NCBI GenBank assembly: GCA_963522035.1
Contig: CAUQYP010000111.1
Location: 1 to 13,249, forward strand
Source of the DNA: Noviherbaspirillum_A sp963522035
Lineage (GTDB): Bacteria; Pseudomonadota; Gammaproteobacteria; Burkholderiales; Burkholderiaceae_D
Reading direction: 5' to 3'
DNA: 13,249 nt
Part shown: positions 1 through 8,203 of the stretch, one piece after another
Layout of the letters: the number at the start of each line of letters is the position of its first letter
How positions within the stretch are numbered: the first letter of the stretch is position 1
Notes under the pieces: generated by a model
What the model saw: the letters and a program-made list of their open reading frames with translations, nothing else
Database searches by the model: none
What the model was told of the DNA's origin: nothing
Made by a program: the position numbers and the translations under genes

Positions 1-48
1 CGACGCGTCGCCGTCTAACGGGGATCCACGTCAAAGGCAGCGTCAAAA

Positions 49-90
49 GCAACAGGAACAGCAACGGCAACGGCAACGGCAACGGCAACT
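49..90. repeat. Hexanucleotide tandem repeat (GCAACG-type)
   Basis: Seven consecutive six-base units are visible. The first two (GCAACA, GGAACA) and the last (GCAACT) are degenerate, and the four central units are perfect GCAACG. Immediately to the left, two 12-base near-copies beginning GTCAAA (30-41 and 42-53) suggest the array grew by slippage from a 12-base precursor. Read on the minus strand it would encode alternating Val-Ala. No convincing gene covers it, and it lies downstream of the minus-strand hydrolase operon. Confidence 0.8.
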
Positions 91-103
91 GTCGCTGCGC
101 GGA

Positions 104-121
104 GCAAGCAATATCGCTTGC
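104..121. other. Small inverted repeat
   Basis: GCAAGC and GCTTGC form a perfect 6-bp stem around a 6-base AT-rich loop. It lies about 100 bases downstream of the minus-strand hydrolase stop. There is no following T-run on either strand, so it is at best a weak transcript-end structure. Confidence 0.3.
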
Positions 122-191
122 GGGCCGGCCTGGGCAAGTCAGCCCGAAACTGCTCTAGCAGCCGCAGCAGCTTCCCCGGCCTGATGCCACA

Positions 192-216
192 GGCGCCGGA
201 TGTAGCCACCGGCGCC
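192..216 (-). terminator. GC-only hairpin after the hydrolase gene
   Basis: GGCGCCGG (192-199) and CCGGCGCC (209-216) pair perfectly, giving an 8-bp stem of only G and C around a 9-base loop. It begins 8 bases past the stop codon of the minus-strand hydrolase, where the ALDH-hydrolase transcript should end. A T-run is lacking, so it is not a textbook intrinsic terminator. It may stabilise the 3' end or assist Rho-dependent termination. Confidence 0.4.
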
Positions 217-224
217 CGCCGACA

Positions 225-1052
225 TCACCGCGCTACCGGTGCAACGAATGCCGAAATCGCCTGCAGGAACACGTCCGGCTCCTGCAACTGCGGTACATGC
301 GCGCAGCCGGGCAGCACTTCCAGGCGTGCGTCCGGCAGGCCGGCAACCAGCTCCCGTGACATGGCCGGCGGCGTTGCCTCGTCGAGCTCGCCCACCAGCA
401 CCAGCACCGGCACCCTGACCGAAGACAGTGCAGCGCGCAGGTCCAGTTCAGCCAGTGCCGCGCAGGCGTTGTGGAAGGTCTGCGGATCGACCGCGATGAA
501 ACGCGCCCGCCGCGCCTGGACCAGTTCCGGATGCCCGGCCTGGTACTCCGGCGAAAACAGGCGGCGCATCGCAACGTCGGCGATGCCGGCCAGCCCGTTG
601 GCCGCCGCGCCGGCGGACATGCCGCGGAAGGCGGCGCGCCCGGGTTCCGAAAAGGCGGCGCCGCAGTCCGCCAGCACCAGCCGCTGCGCCGAGCCGGGAT
701 GCCGTATCGCCATGGTCAGCGCGACGAAGCCGCCGTAGCCGTTGCCCAGTACGATGGGCGCATGCGGCAGTGCCAGCGCGGCGATGGCGGCGGCGCACTG
801 GTCGGCCACCGCGTCGAGTCCGCCGTCGACCCGGTCCGAGCCGCCGAAGCCGGGCAGGTTCAGGATCAGCACGCGGTGGGTCTTCGCGAGTTCAGGTGCG
901 ATCAGGTCGAAGCTGCTGCCGTCGGCCAGCAGCGAGTGGAACAGCACGATCGCCGGTCCCTGGCCCCCGCTGCGCAACGTGACGTTCCGGCCGGCGACCG
1001 CCAGCGTCGTTTCCTCGAATGCCAGGATGCCTGTCTCCACGGAATTGGTCAT
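225..1052 (-). CDS. Alpha/beta-hydrolase-fold protein, nucleophile replaced by Gly
   Basis: A 275-residue, full-length alpha/beta hydrolase fold protein. It is cytosolic, with no signal peptide. The first strand and oxyanion region is near residues 34-41 (LFHS, where HG is usual), and the strand-turn LNLPGFGGSD is near 64-73. The acid is probably Asp224 (GELDEATPP) and the histidine is His252 (GCAHVP). The nucleophile elbow at 103-108 reads GNGYGG, so Gly105 (codon GGC, 738-740) stands where Ser is expected in GxSxGG. Serine-hydrolase chemistry is therefore unlikely unless another residue substitutes. The start is supported by AAAGAGGA upstream of the ATG. The gene lies 25 bases downstream of the aldehyde dehydrogenase and is probably co-transcribed with it. 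The fold assignment is firm; the activity is unknown. It could be a recently inactivated enzyme, a binding protein, or an enzyme using non-serine chemistry. Confidence 0.92.
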   Translation of the reverse strand: MTNSVETGILAFEETTLAVAGRNVTLRSGGQGPAIVLFHSLLADGSSFDLIAPELAKTHRVLILNLPGFGGSDRVDGGLDAVADQCAAAIAALALPHAPIVLGNGYGGFVALTMAIRHPGSAQRLVLADCGAAFSEPGRAAFRGMSAGAAANGLAGIADVAMRRLFSPEYQAGHPELVQARRARFIAVDPQTFHNACAALAELDLRAALSSVRVPVLVLVGELDEATPPAMSRELVAGLPDARLEVLPGCAHVPQLQEPDVFLQAISAFVAPVAR

Positions 1053-1077
1053 CTGAATCCTCTTTCTTGTCGTTGGT

Positions 1078-2601
1078 TTAATTCAGGCGCGGCTGGCTGG
1101 CGGTGTCCTTGTACCAGTCAAACGGCGTGTCGTCGACACGCACCATGACGCTCTTGGTCTCGAAGTGCTGGTCGAAGGACTCGGTGCCGCATTCACGGCC
1201 GATGCCGGAATCCTTGACGCCGCCCCACGGCGATGCCGGGTCGAGGCGGTGGTGGTCGTTGATCCAGACGATGCCGCACTTGAGCTTGGCCGCGACCCGA
1301 TGCGCGCGCACGATGTTGTTGGTGCGGATCGCGCCGGCCAGGCCGAACGGCGAGTTGTTGGCCAGCGCGATGCCTTCCGCCTCGGTCGAGAACTTCGTCA
1401 CCGAGACGAAGGGGCCGAACACTTCTTCCTGGAAGATGCGCATGTCGGCGGTCACGTCGGCGAACACGGTAGGCTCGACGAAGAAGCCGTCCTTCAGCGC
1501 AGGATCGGCCGGAATGCGGCCGCCGGCCACCAGGCGCGCGCCGTCTTCCTCGAGGCCGATGCGGATGTAGTTCAGCACCCGCTGCTGCTGGCGCGACGAT
1601 ACCACCGGCCCCAGCTGCACGCGCGGGTCGATCGGGTTGCCGATGCGGATCGACTTTGCCTTGGCTGCGAGCTTCTCGACGAACTCGTCGTAGACCGCTT
1701 CCTGCACGATCTGGCGGCTGCCGCAGATGCAGGTCTGGCCGGCGCCGATGAAGCCGCCGAACGCGGCATAGTTAACCGCCTGGTCGACGTCGAAATCGTC
1801 GAACACCAGCACCGGCGTCTTTCCGCCCAGTTCCAGCGTCTGGTGCGCGAAGTTGTTGCCAGCCAGCGCGCCGGTGATGCGGCCGGCCTCGGTGCCGCCG
1901 GTCAGCACCCATTTATCCAGGTCCGGATGTTCGGCCAGCGCGCGGCCGGTGGTGGGTCCCAGTCCCGTGATGACATTGAATACGCCCGGCGGCAGGCCGG
2001 CCTCGACGAACAGCTCGGCCAGCCGCAGCGTGGTCAGCGGCGTGTATTCGGAAGGCTTGACGACCGTGGTGCAGCCCGAGGCCAGCGTCGGCGCCAGGCT
2101 CTTGATCATGATCATCAACGGATGGTTGAACGGCGTCGAGTTGCCGACCACGCCGACCGGCGTGCGCAGGGTGTAGTTCAGGTAGCTGCCGTCGACCGGG
2201 ATGACGGCGTCGCGCCGGGCGATGGCCAGGCCGGCGTTGTAGCGCAGGAAGTCGGGCAGGCGCGAGACCTGGGCCCGGGTCTCGTTGAGCGAGCGGCCGT
2301 TGTTCAGGGTTTCCAGGTGATAGATTTCCTCGAGGTTGGCCTCGAACACGTCGGCCAGCTTGTTGACCAGCCTGGCGCGGGTGCGGTTGGACATGCCGGA
2401 CCACTCGGCGCCCTCGAAGGCCGCGGCGGCGCTCTTGACGGCGCGGTCGACGTCGGCGTCGCTCGCGTGGCCGATCCGGGCGAGCAGTTCGCCGGTGGCC
2501 GGGTTAAGGACGTCCAGCGTGTCGGGAAGGCTGGCGGGCACTTCGCGGCCGTCGATGAACAGTCCACGCAAGCGGACTTCGGGGGTGGTGAATGCGGACA
2601 T
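1078..2601 (-). CDS. NAD(P)-dependent aldehyde dehydrogenase
   Basis: A 507-residue ALDH-superfamily enzyme of typical length (about 480-510) that should oxidise an aldehyde to its carboxylate in the cytosol. Visible landmarks are the Asn159 region (TPFNHP), the cofactor-binding VKPSE with Lys182, the catalytic base Glu257 in LELGGK, the nucleophile Cys291 in GQTCICGSR, and EEVFGP at 392-397. A C-terminal INDHHRLDPASPWGG block is like that of betaine- and other substituted-aldehyde dehydrogenases. All key residues are intact. The ATG has a strong AGAGGAG ribosome site. It lies 54 bases downstream of the GntR regulator and 25 upstream of the hydrolase, so the three probably form an operon. The natural substrate cannot be assigned. 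Context suggests an aldehyde intermediate of whatever the neighbouring ABC system imports. Confidence 0.96.
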   Translation of the reverse strand: MSAFTTPEVRLRGLFIDGREVPASLPDTLDVLNPATGELLARIGHASDADVDRAVKSAAAAFEGAEWSGMSNRTRARLVNKLADVFEANLEEIYHLETLNNGRSLNETRAQVSRLPDFLRYNAGLAIARRDAVIPVDGSYLNYTLRTPVGVVGNSTPFNHPLMIMIKSLAPTLASGCTTVVKPSEYTPLTTLRLAELFVEAGLPPGVFNVITGLGPTTGRALAEHPDLDKWVLTGGTEAGRITGALAGNNFAHQTLELGGKTPVLVFDDFDVDQAVNYAAFGGFIGAGQTCICGSRQIVQEAVYDEFVEKLAAKAKSIRIGNPIDPRVQLGPVVSSRQQQRVLNYIRIGLEEDGARLVAGGRIPADPALKDGFFVEPTVFADVTADMRIFQEEVFGPFVSVTKFSTEAEGIALANNSPFGLAGAIRTNNIVRAHRVAAKLKCGIVWINDHHRLDPASPWGGVKDSGIGRECGTESFDQHFETKSVMVRVDDTPFDWYKDTASQPRLN

Positions 2602-2655
2602 GGTGTCTCCTCTTTGGGATTGGTTGATTGCGCAGCCGGGTCCGGCGGGCTGGCG

Positions 2656-3342
2656 TCATGCGGCGATGATGCTTCGGGAAATGGCTTCGGTGACGCGCTT
2701 GCCGGCGGCGCCGATGTGCTGCTCCGCGAGCCGCTCGGCGCGTTTGGCCTGGCGCTGCTGCAGCATGTCTATCATCCGGCAGTGCTCGTCGACCAGGCCG
2801 CTGGCGGTGCCGCTGTTCTGCGTGACGCGGTTCACGCTCATCAGGACGACCCGCTCCATCTGGTCGATCAGGCTGTTGAGCTGGTCGCGCATGCGAGGGT
2901 TGCCGGCCACTTCGGCGAGCTTGCGGTGGAACGCGCGGTTGTAGTCGATGAAGCCGCCGGCCCACGCGTCACGCTCGAACCGGCGAAACGGCTCCAGGCT
3001 TGCCAGCTGCTCGTCACTGGCCTGCCGCACGATCCGTTCCATGCAGGCGCGCTCGAGCGCGATGCGCAGGTGGAACATGTCCTGCACGTCCGACAGCGAG
3101 ACCGGCGCGACGCGGTAACCCTGGCGCGGCAGCGTGATGACCAGCCCTTCCCGCTCGAGCCGCATCAGCGCATCGCGTACCGGCGACTTGCTGACCTCGA
3201 ACCGGGCCGCGAGGTCGGCTTCGCGCATTTCGGCGCCCGGCGCCAGCTTCAGGCTCAGGATGTCGGCCCGGATCTGCTCATGGATGGTTTCGCGCAGCAG
3301 CCGGCTGCCGCCGGGCGCGAGTACGAGTTCTTCAAGATTCAT
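2656..3342 (-). CDS. GntR-family transcriptional regulator, FCD subfamily
   Basis: A 228-residue regulator of FadR/VanR type. An N-terminal winged helix-turn-helix spans residues 15-80 (EADLAARFEVSKSPVRDALM, then RLEREGLV). A C-terminal FCD ligand-binding domain spans about 85-215. The FCD metal-site residues are visible as Asp133 and His139 (DYNRAFH), His187 (DEHCRMI) and His209, which suggests a bound metal that helps hold a small carboxylate effector. Such proteins usually repress adjacent catabolic genes until the ligand binds. It is transcribed divergently from the ABC operon and lies first in the ALDH-hydrolase unit, so it is the likely regulator of both directions and of itself. A palindrome overlaps its 5' leader (3351-3362). 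The ribosome site is weak (AGAACGCG). Confidence 0.95.
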   Translation of the reverse strand: MNLEELVLAPGGSRLLRETIHEQIRADILSLKLAPGAEMREADLAARFEVSKSPVRDALMRLEREGLVITLPRQGYRVAPVSLSDVQDMFHLRIALERACMERIVRQASDEQLASLEPFRRFERDAWAGGFIDYNRAFHRKLAEVAGNPRMRDQLNSLIDQMERVVLMSVNRVTQNSGTASGLVDEHCRMIDMLQQRQAKRAERLAEQHIGAAGKRVTEAISRSIIAA

Positions 3343-3350
3343 CGCGTTCT

Positions 3351-3362
3351 GTGATACATCAC
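3351..3362. promoter_or_regulatory. Candidate GntR operator 1 (palindrome)
   Basis: GTGAT-AC-ATCAC is a 12-base palindrome with perfect 5-bp arms. It lies 9 bases upstream of the GntR start codon. Its TGAT/ATCA arms around a short centre are of the size and shape bound by FCD-type GntR dimers. The assignment as an operator is inference. Confidence 0.45.
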
Positions 3363-3386
3363 GTTTTTTGTGGATTGAGACAAATA

Positions 3387-3402
3387 ATACATCAGGCTGA
3401 TG
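3387..3402. promoter_or_regulatory. Candidate GntR operator 2 (repeat plus dyad)
   Basis: ATACATCA (3387-3394) repeats exactly the eight bases at 3354-3361, exactly 33 bp apart, close to three helical turns. It overlaps a 13-base dyad, CATCAG-G-CTGATG (3390-3402). Together they abut the candidate minus-strand -10 (3384-3389), a position suited to autorepression. Confidence 0.4.
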
Positions 3403-3506
3403 ATGGAAATCTGCAGTTTTCTCTTAAAATTGAATCAACTCCCTCTGGGAGACAGGTTTTTCCCTAGCAGAATTCCAAGGGCCGTCATAAATAAAGCAGC
3501 TTTCCT

Positions 3507-3535
3507 TTGCAAAAAAATTCACTTGTAATATATCA
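3507..3535 (+). promoter_or_regulatory. Candidate promoter of the ABC operon
   Basis: TTGCAA (3507-3512) and TATATC (3529-3534) resemble sigma-70 -35 and -10 elements with a 16-base spacer. The -10 overlaps ATATATCA (3528-3535), which matches the upstream ATACATCA repeats at seven of eight bases and could be a third operator half. This is a pattern match only. Confidence 0.4.
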
Positions 3536-3581
3536 TCGACAAAAAAATGACCCGTCCGTGGAATAACAAGGAGACAAAGAA

Positions 3582-4823
3582 ATGACAAGGAAATTGCTCA
3601 AGCTCGCGGCGCTTGCCGTCGCCGCCTCGCTGTCGCTGTCGGCCTATGCAGAAACCGGCGGCCCGATCCGACTCGGCTTCCTCACCATCAAGTCCGGCGC
3701 GCTGGCCGCCGGCGGCAAGCAGATGGAAGACGGGCTGCGCCTGTTCCTCAAGGAGCGCAACAACATGGTCGCCGGCCGCAAGATCGAACTGGTCGTCGCC
3801 GACACCGGCGGCCAGCCGGCCATCACCAAGACCCGCGCCCAGGAACTGGTGGAAAAAGACAAGGTGGACCTGATCATCGGCCCGCTCGCCGCGTTCGAGG
3901 CGCTGGCGGTGGACGACTACATCCGCCGTGCCCAGGTGCCCGTCATTTCGCCGTCGGCCGCGGCCGAAGACCTGACGCAGAGGAAGCCCAACCCGTGGTT
4001 CGTGCGCGCAGTCGGCACGTCGGCCCAGCCCAGCCACCCGATGGGCGAATATGCCGCCAGGGAATTGAAGTACAAGCGGATCGCCATCATTGCCGACGAC
4101 TTCGCCTTCGGCCATGAAATCGCCGCCGGTTTCCAGCGCACCTTCGAGGAAAACGGCGGCAAGGTCGTGCAGAAGCTCTGGTCGCCGCTGAACGTCGCCG
4201 ACTACGGCAGCTACATCGGCCAGATCCGGCCGGATGTCGATGCGGTGTACGCCGCCTTTGCCGGCGGCAACGGCATCAAGTTCATCAAGCAGTACAACGA
4301 GTACGGCCTGAAAGGCAAGATCCCGCTGCTGGGCGCCATGACCACGGTCGACGAGGGCGTGCTCAAGTCGATGGGCGACGAGGCGCTGGGCATCGTCTCC
4401 AGCGGCTGGTACACCGCGGCGCTGGACAACCCCAGCAACAAGAAATTCGTCCAGGCCATCAACAAGGAAACCAAGGACGACCCGGGCTACTACGGCGTCG
4501 GCGCCTACGGTGCGGCGCTGATGATGGAACAGGCCCTGAAAACGGTGAACGGCAAGGTCGAGGACCGCAACGCCTTCATGGCCGCGCTGCGCAACGTGCA
4601 GGTGCCCAACGACCCGCGCGGCGACTTCAAGCTCGATGCGCTGGGGAACCCGGTAATGGACGTCTACATCCGCAAGGTCGAGCGCAAGAACGGCAAGCTG
4701 GTCAACAGCGTGGTCAAGACCTATCCGGCCGTGACCCAGTTCTGGAGCTACGAGAAGAAGGACTTCCTGTCCAGCCCGGTCTATTCGCGCGACTATCCGC
4801 TGGCGAAGAATATCGAGAAGTAA
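3582..4823 (+). CDS. ABC transporter substrate-binding protein, branched-chain amino acid type
   Basis: A 413-residue periplasmic binding protein of the Leu/Ile/Val (Peripla_BP_6) type. Residues 1-23 form a Sec signal peptide with positive N-terminus, hydrophobic core and SAYA cleavage site before Glu24. The mature protein begins with the typical strand PIRLGFLTIKSG, followed by the family pattern GKQMEDGLRLFLKE, IELVVADTGG near 69-78 and VDLIIGPLAA near 96-105. Further on are VPVISPSA and an IAIIADDFAFGHE block. The ATG is fixed by AAGGAG at 3568-3573, eight bases upstream. It opens the transporter operon and should decide ligand specificity. Family members bind amino acids, but also aromatic acids, amides and other carboxylates, so the ligand is left open. 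A hairpin at 4831-4871 follows the gene. Confidence 0.95.
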   Translation: MTRKLLKLAALAVAASLSLSAYAETGGPIRLGFLTIKSGALAAGGKQMEDGLRLFLKERNNMVAGRKIELVVADTGGQPAITKTRAQELVEKDKVDLIIGPLAAFEALAVDDYIRRAQVPVISPSAAAEDLTQRKPNPWFVRAVGTSAQPSHPMGEYAARELKYKRIAIIADDFAFGHEIAAGFQRTFEENGGKVVQKLWSPLNVADYGSYIGQIRPDVDAVYAAFAGGNGIKFIKQYNEYGLKGKIPLLGAMTTVDEGVLKSMGDEALGIVSSGWYTAALDNPSNKKFVQAINKETKDDPGYYGVGAYGAALMMEQALKTVNGKVEDRNAFMAALRNVQVPNDPRGDFKLDALGNPVMDVYIRKVERKNGKLVNSVVKTYPAVTQFWSYEKKDFLSSPVYSRDYPLAKNIEK

Positions 4824-4830
4824 TTCCTTT

Positions 4831-4878
4831 CGCCGCTGCCCTGGCCGCCGCCACCGCGGCCGGGCGCGGCGTCATTTT
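4831..4878 (+). terminator. Strong intercistronic hairpin (attenuator or mRNA stabiliser)
   Basis: A 16-bp GC stem is formed by 4831-4848 and 4856-4871, in blocks CGCCGC, GCCC and GGCCGC paired with GCGGCC, GGGC and GCGGCG. Two single bulged Ts (4837 and 4842) interrupt the left arm, and the loop is seven bases. It is followed by TCATTTTC, a short T-rich tail. It sits between the binding-protein stop and the permease start, where ABC operons often carry a partial terminator or stabilising stem that leaves more binding-protein mRNA than permease mRNA. Confidence 0.6.
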
Positions 4879-4896
4879 CGTCACGGGGTTCATTCC

Positions 4897-5757
4897 ATGT
4901 CTTTCTGGCTAATCCAGACGCTGAACAGCCTGGCATTCGGCGGCGTGCTGTTCACGCTGGCCGCGGGCTTCTCGCTGATCTTCGGCCTCATGCGCATCGC
5001 CAACCTGTCGCACGGCGCGTACTTCATGCTTGGCGCCTACGTCGGCCTGTCGGTCGTCACCAACGGCCACGGCTTCGGCACGGCGATCCTTGCCGCCGGG
5101 GTTTCCGTCGCGGTGCTCGGCGGAATCGTCGAGCGCTTCATCCTGCGCCGGCTCGCCGGCAATGCGCTGTCGCAGGTGCTGGCCACGCTGGGCGTCGCCT
5201 TCGTCATCGCCGACTTCAGCCTGTGGTTCTGGGGAGGCGACCCGCGGCCCATGTCAGCGCCCGACTTCCTGTCCGGCTCGGTGCGCCTGTTCGGCCTGGT
5301 GTTTCCGCTGTACCGGCTCTCGATGCTGGTGTTTTCCATCGTCATCGGCATCGGCCTCTGGCTGCTGCTCGACAAGACCCGGCTGGGCATGATGATCCGG
5401 GCCAGCGTCGACGACATGCAGATGGCGCGCGGCATCGGCATTCCGTCCTCCAGGCTGTTTTCCATCGTGTTCTGCCTCGGCGCAGCCCTGGCCGGCGTCG
5501 GCGGCGTGCTGGCCGCGCCCATCCTGTCGGTCTATCCCGGCATGGACGCCGACATGCTGCCGCTGGCGCTGGTGGTGGTGATCCTCGGCGGGCTGGGCAG
5601 CCTGCTCGGCGCTTTTCTCGGGAGTTTCGCCATCGGCCTCATCTACACGTTCGGCCAGGTCCTGTTTCCCGACCTGGCCTACATCATCCTGTTCCTGCCG
5701 ATGGTGATCATCCTGGCAATCCGGCCGCGTGGCCTGTTCGGAAGGATCACCGCATGA
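4897..5757 (+). CDS. livH: ABC transporter permease, LivH type
   Basis: A 286-residue integral inner-membrane protein of the HAAT (branched-chain amino acid) permease family. It opens with the characteristic LNSLAFGGVLFTLAAGFSLIFGLMRIANLSHGA block, followed by about eight hydrophobic segments. The cytoplasmic coupling loop, TRLGMMIRASVDDMQMARGIGI near residues 166-187, contacts the ATPase. It closes with ILAIRPRGLFG. Length is normal for the family. Its TGA overlaps the next gene's ATG (ATGA), indicating translational coupling. The ribosome site (ACGGGG) is modest. LivH here names the family; it does not prove that leucine, isoleucine or valine is the cargo. Confidence 0.95.
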   Translation: MSFWLIQTLNSLAFGGVLFTLAAGFSLIFGLMRIANLSHGAYFMLGAYVGLSVVTNGHGFGTAILAAGVSVAVLGGIVERFILRRLAGNALSQVLATLGVAFVIADFSLWFWGGDPRPMSAPDFLSGSVRLFGLVFPLYRLSMLVFSIVIGIGLWLLLDKTRLGMMIRASVDDMQMARGIGIPSSRLFSIVFCLGAALAGVGGVLAAPILSVYPGMDADMLPLALVVVILGGLGSLLGAFLGSFAIGLIYTFGQVLFPDLAYIILFLPMVIILAIRPRGLFGRITA

Positions 5758-6730
5758 AACGCGCCGCGCTCGTTGCGTTGCTGGCCGTGCTGGCCGCCCT
5801 GCCCGCTTTCGCCGGCGGCGACTATTACATCAACCTGGCCAGCCAGATCCTGATCGCCGCGCTGTTCGCGCAGAGCCTGAACCTGCTGGTCGGCTATGCG
5901 GGCCTCACCTCGCTGGGCCATGCCGGCTATCTCGGCCTGGCCGGCTATGTCAGCGGCTGGCTGTTCCTGAACCTGCAGTGGAGCCACTTCGGGGCCGCCG
6001 CCGCGGCGCTCGGCGTGAGCACGGTCATGGCGGCACTGTTCGGTCTGATCGCGTTGCGCGCCACCGGCCTGTCCTTCCTGATGATCACGCTGGCGTTCGG
6101 CCAGATCCTGTGGGGCATCGCCTATCGCTGGGCCGGCGTGACCGGCGGCGACAACGGCTTGTCGGGTCTCACGCGGCCTGCGCCGTTCGGCCTCGACCTG
6201 GGGAGCGCCACCGTGTTCTATTACTTCGCGCTGGCGGTGTTCCTCGCCGTCTGGGGCATCATCGCCGTGTGGGTGCGCTCGCCCTTCGGCGCCAGCATCG
6301 CCGGCACCCGCGACCAGCCGCGCCGCATGAGCGCGCTGGGCTACAACGTCTGGCTGATACGCTGGATTACCTTCATCGTCAGCGGCTTCTTCGGCGCCGT
6401 GGCCGGGCTGATGTATGTCTACTATCACCAGTTCATCAGCCCGCACAGCCTGTCGCTGGCCAACTCGGCCGAGATGCTGCTGATGGTGATCGCCGGCGGC
6501 CCCGGCACGCTGGCCGGGCCGGTCGTCGGCGCTGCGCTGGTGGTGGTGCTGAAGAACGTGGCCAGCAGCTACATCGACCGCTGGATCATGCTGCTCGGCT
6601 TCGTGTTCATCTTCATCGTCATGTTCGTGCCCGGCGGCATCGTGCCGGGCGTACGTCGCCTGCTGGCGCGCCTGAAGAAGCGGCCCGCGCCCGCTGCCGG
6701 CGCCGCGGCGTATCCGCTGAAGGAGGCGCA

Positions 6731-6734
<4 letters not shown>
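5754..6734 (+). CDS. livM: ABC transporter permease, LivM type
   Basis: A 326-residue second permease subunit. The ATG at 5754 is chosen because it lies in the ATGA overlap with the upstream gene and starts a hydrophobic N-terminal segment. The frame stays open much further upstream, but that stretch is only antisense or out-of-frame permease sequence. The family core is visible: INLASQILIAALFAQSLNLL, GYAGLTSLGHAGY, LRATGLSFLMITLAFGQ, and the cytoplasmic loop SPFGASIAGTRDQPRRMSALG that docks on the ATPase. There are about eight to ten membrane segments, then a basic, Ala/Pro-rich tail. Its last four bases overlap the LivG start. It should pair with LivH as a heterodimeric channel. Confidence 0.94.
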
Positions 6735-7460
<726 letters not shown>

Positions 7461-7471
<11 letters not shown>

Positions 7472-8177
7472 ACTGCTGTCGGTTCGGAAGATCAACGCCT
7501 ACTACGCCGACAGCCATGTGCTGCACGATGTGTCGATCGGCCTGAAGCCCGGCCGGCTGCTGACGCTGCTGGGCCGTAACGGCGCTGGCAAGTCGACCTG
7601 CATCAACGCCATCGTCGGTTTCCTGCCGCCCCGCTCGGGCAGCGTGATGCTGGGCGGCGCGGCACTGGAAAAATGCAGCCCAGAACAGATCAGCCGCGCC
7701 GGCATCGGCCTGGTGCCGCAGGGCCGGCGCGTGTTCGGCAGCCTTACCGTGCGCGAGAACCTGGAAGTGGCGGCGCGCCGGCAGACGCCGCCCGGTCGCC
7801 GTGTCTGGACGCATGACGACGTCAACCGGATTTTCCCGCGCCTGCACGAGCGGCGCGACCAGCTTGCAGCCAGCCTGTCGGGCGGCGAGCAGCAAATGCT
7901 CGCGATCGGGCGCGCGCTGATGACCAACCCGAAGGTGCTGCTGCTGGACGAACCGTCCGAAGGGCTCGCGCCGCAGATCGTGCGCGAAGTCGGCAACGTG
8001 CTGGAACGGCTGAAGTCTGAAATCGCCATCATCCTGGTCGAGCAGAACCTGGGTCTGGCGATGAAAGTGGCGGACGACGTGGTGCTGCTCAACACCGGCC
8101 GCGTCGTGTTCTCGGGTACGAAGGACGAATTCCAGGCGCGGCAGCAGGAACTGCAGTCGCATCTGGGAGTGAGCTGA
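7461..8177 (+). CDS. livF: ABC transporter ATP-binding protein, LivF type
   Basis: A 238-residue ATPase, the usual LivF length. The TTG at 7461 is preferred over an in-frame ATG at 7392. An AAAGGAG ribosome site (7447-7453) precedes it by seven bases, the protein then begins at the family's normal N-terminus, and the overlap with livG shrinks to 11 bases. Walker A is GRNGAGKST (38-46), the Q-loop Gln87 is in LVPQGRRVF, the signature is LSGGE (139-143), and Walker B is LLLDEP with Asp163 and Glu164. VEQN near 193-196 replaces the switch histidine with Gln195, which is normal for LivF proteins. It closes the ABC cassette, and the hydrolase follows after 26 bases. Confidence 0.93.
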
Positions 8178-8203
8178 CGGCCAGGCCGATACGGGGAAGA
8201 CAC

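Larger units (their letters stand above)
3343..3581. promoter_or_regulatory. Divergent AT-rich promoter region
   Basis: This 239-base gap separates the GntR gene from the binding-protein gene and is strikingly AT-rich against its neighbours. It holds operator-like repeats, entered separately, and a candidate minus-strand -10 (TATTAT, complement of 3384-3389). It also holds a small CTCCC-TCT-GGGAG hairpin (3439-3451) followed six bases later by five Ts, and a candidate plus-strand promoter near 3507-3534. An ATG at 3547 opens a 12-codon reading frame whose TGA overlaps the ATG at 3582, but it has no ribosome site. Confidence 0.7.

Noticed and set aside
15..209. A 64-codon minus-strand frame with a Val-Ala run
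   Set aside because: It starts at a GTG inside the strong hairpin at 192-216, has no ribosome site, and its most striking part is only the translated hexamer repeat.
1165..3354. A 729-codon plus-strand open frame
   Set aside because: It lies antisense to intact ALDH and GntR genes; long antisense frames are expected in high-GC DNA with strong third-position bias, and its composition is typical of such shadows.
5223..5753. A long N-terminal extension of the LivM frame
   Set aside because: The stretch is Arg/His/Ala-rich out-of-frame translation of livH; the ATG at 5754 gives the normal LivM N-terminus and an ATGA overlap.
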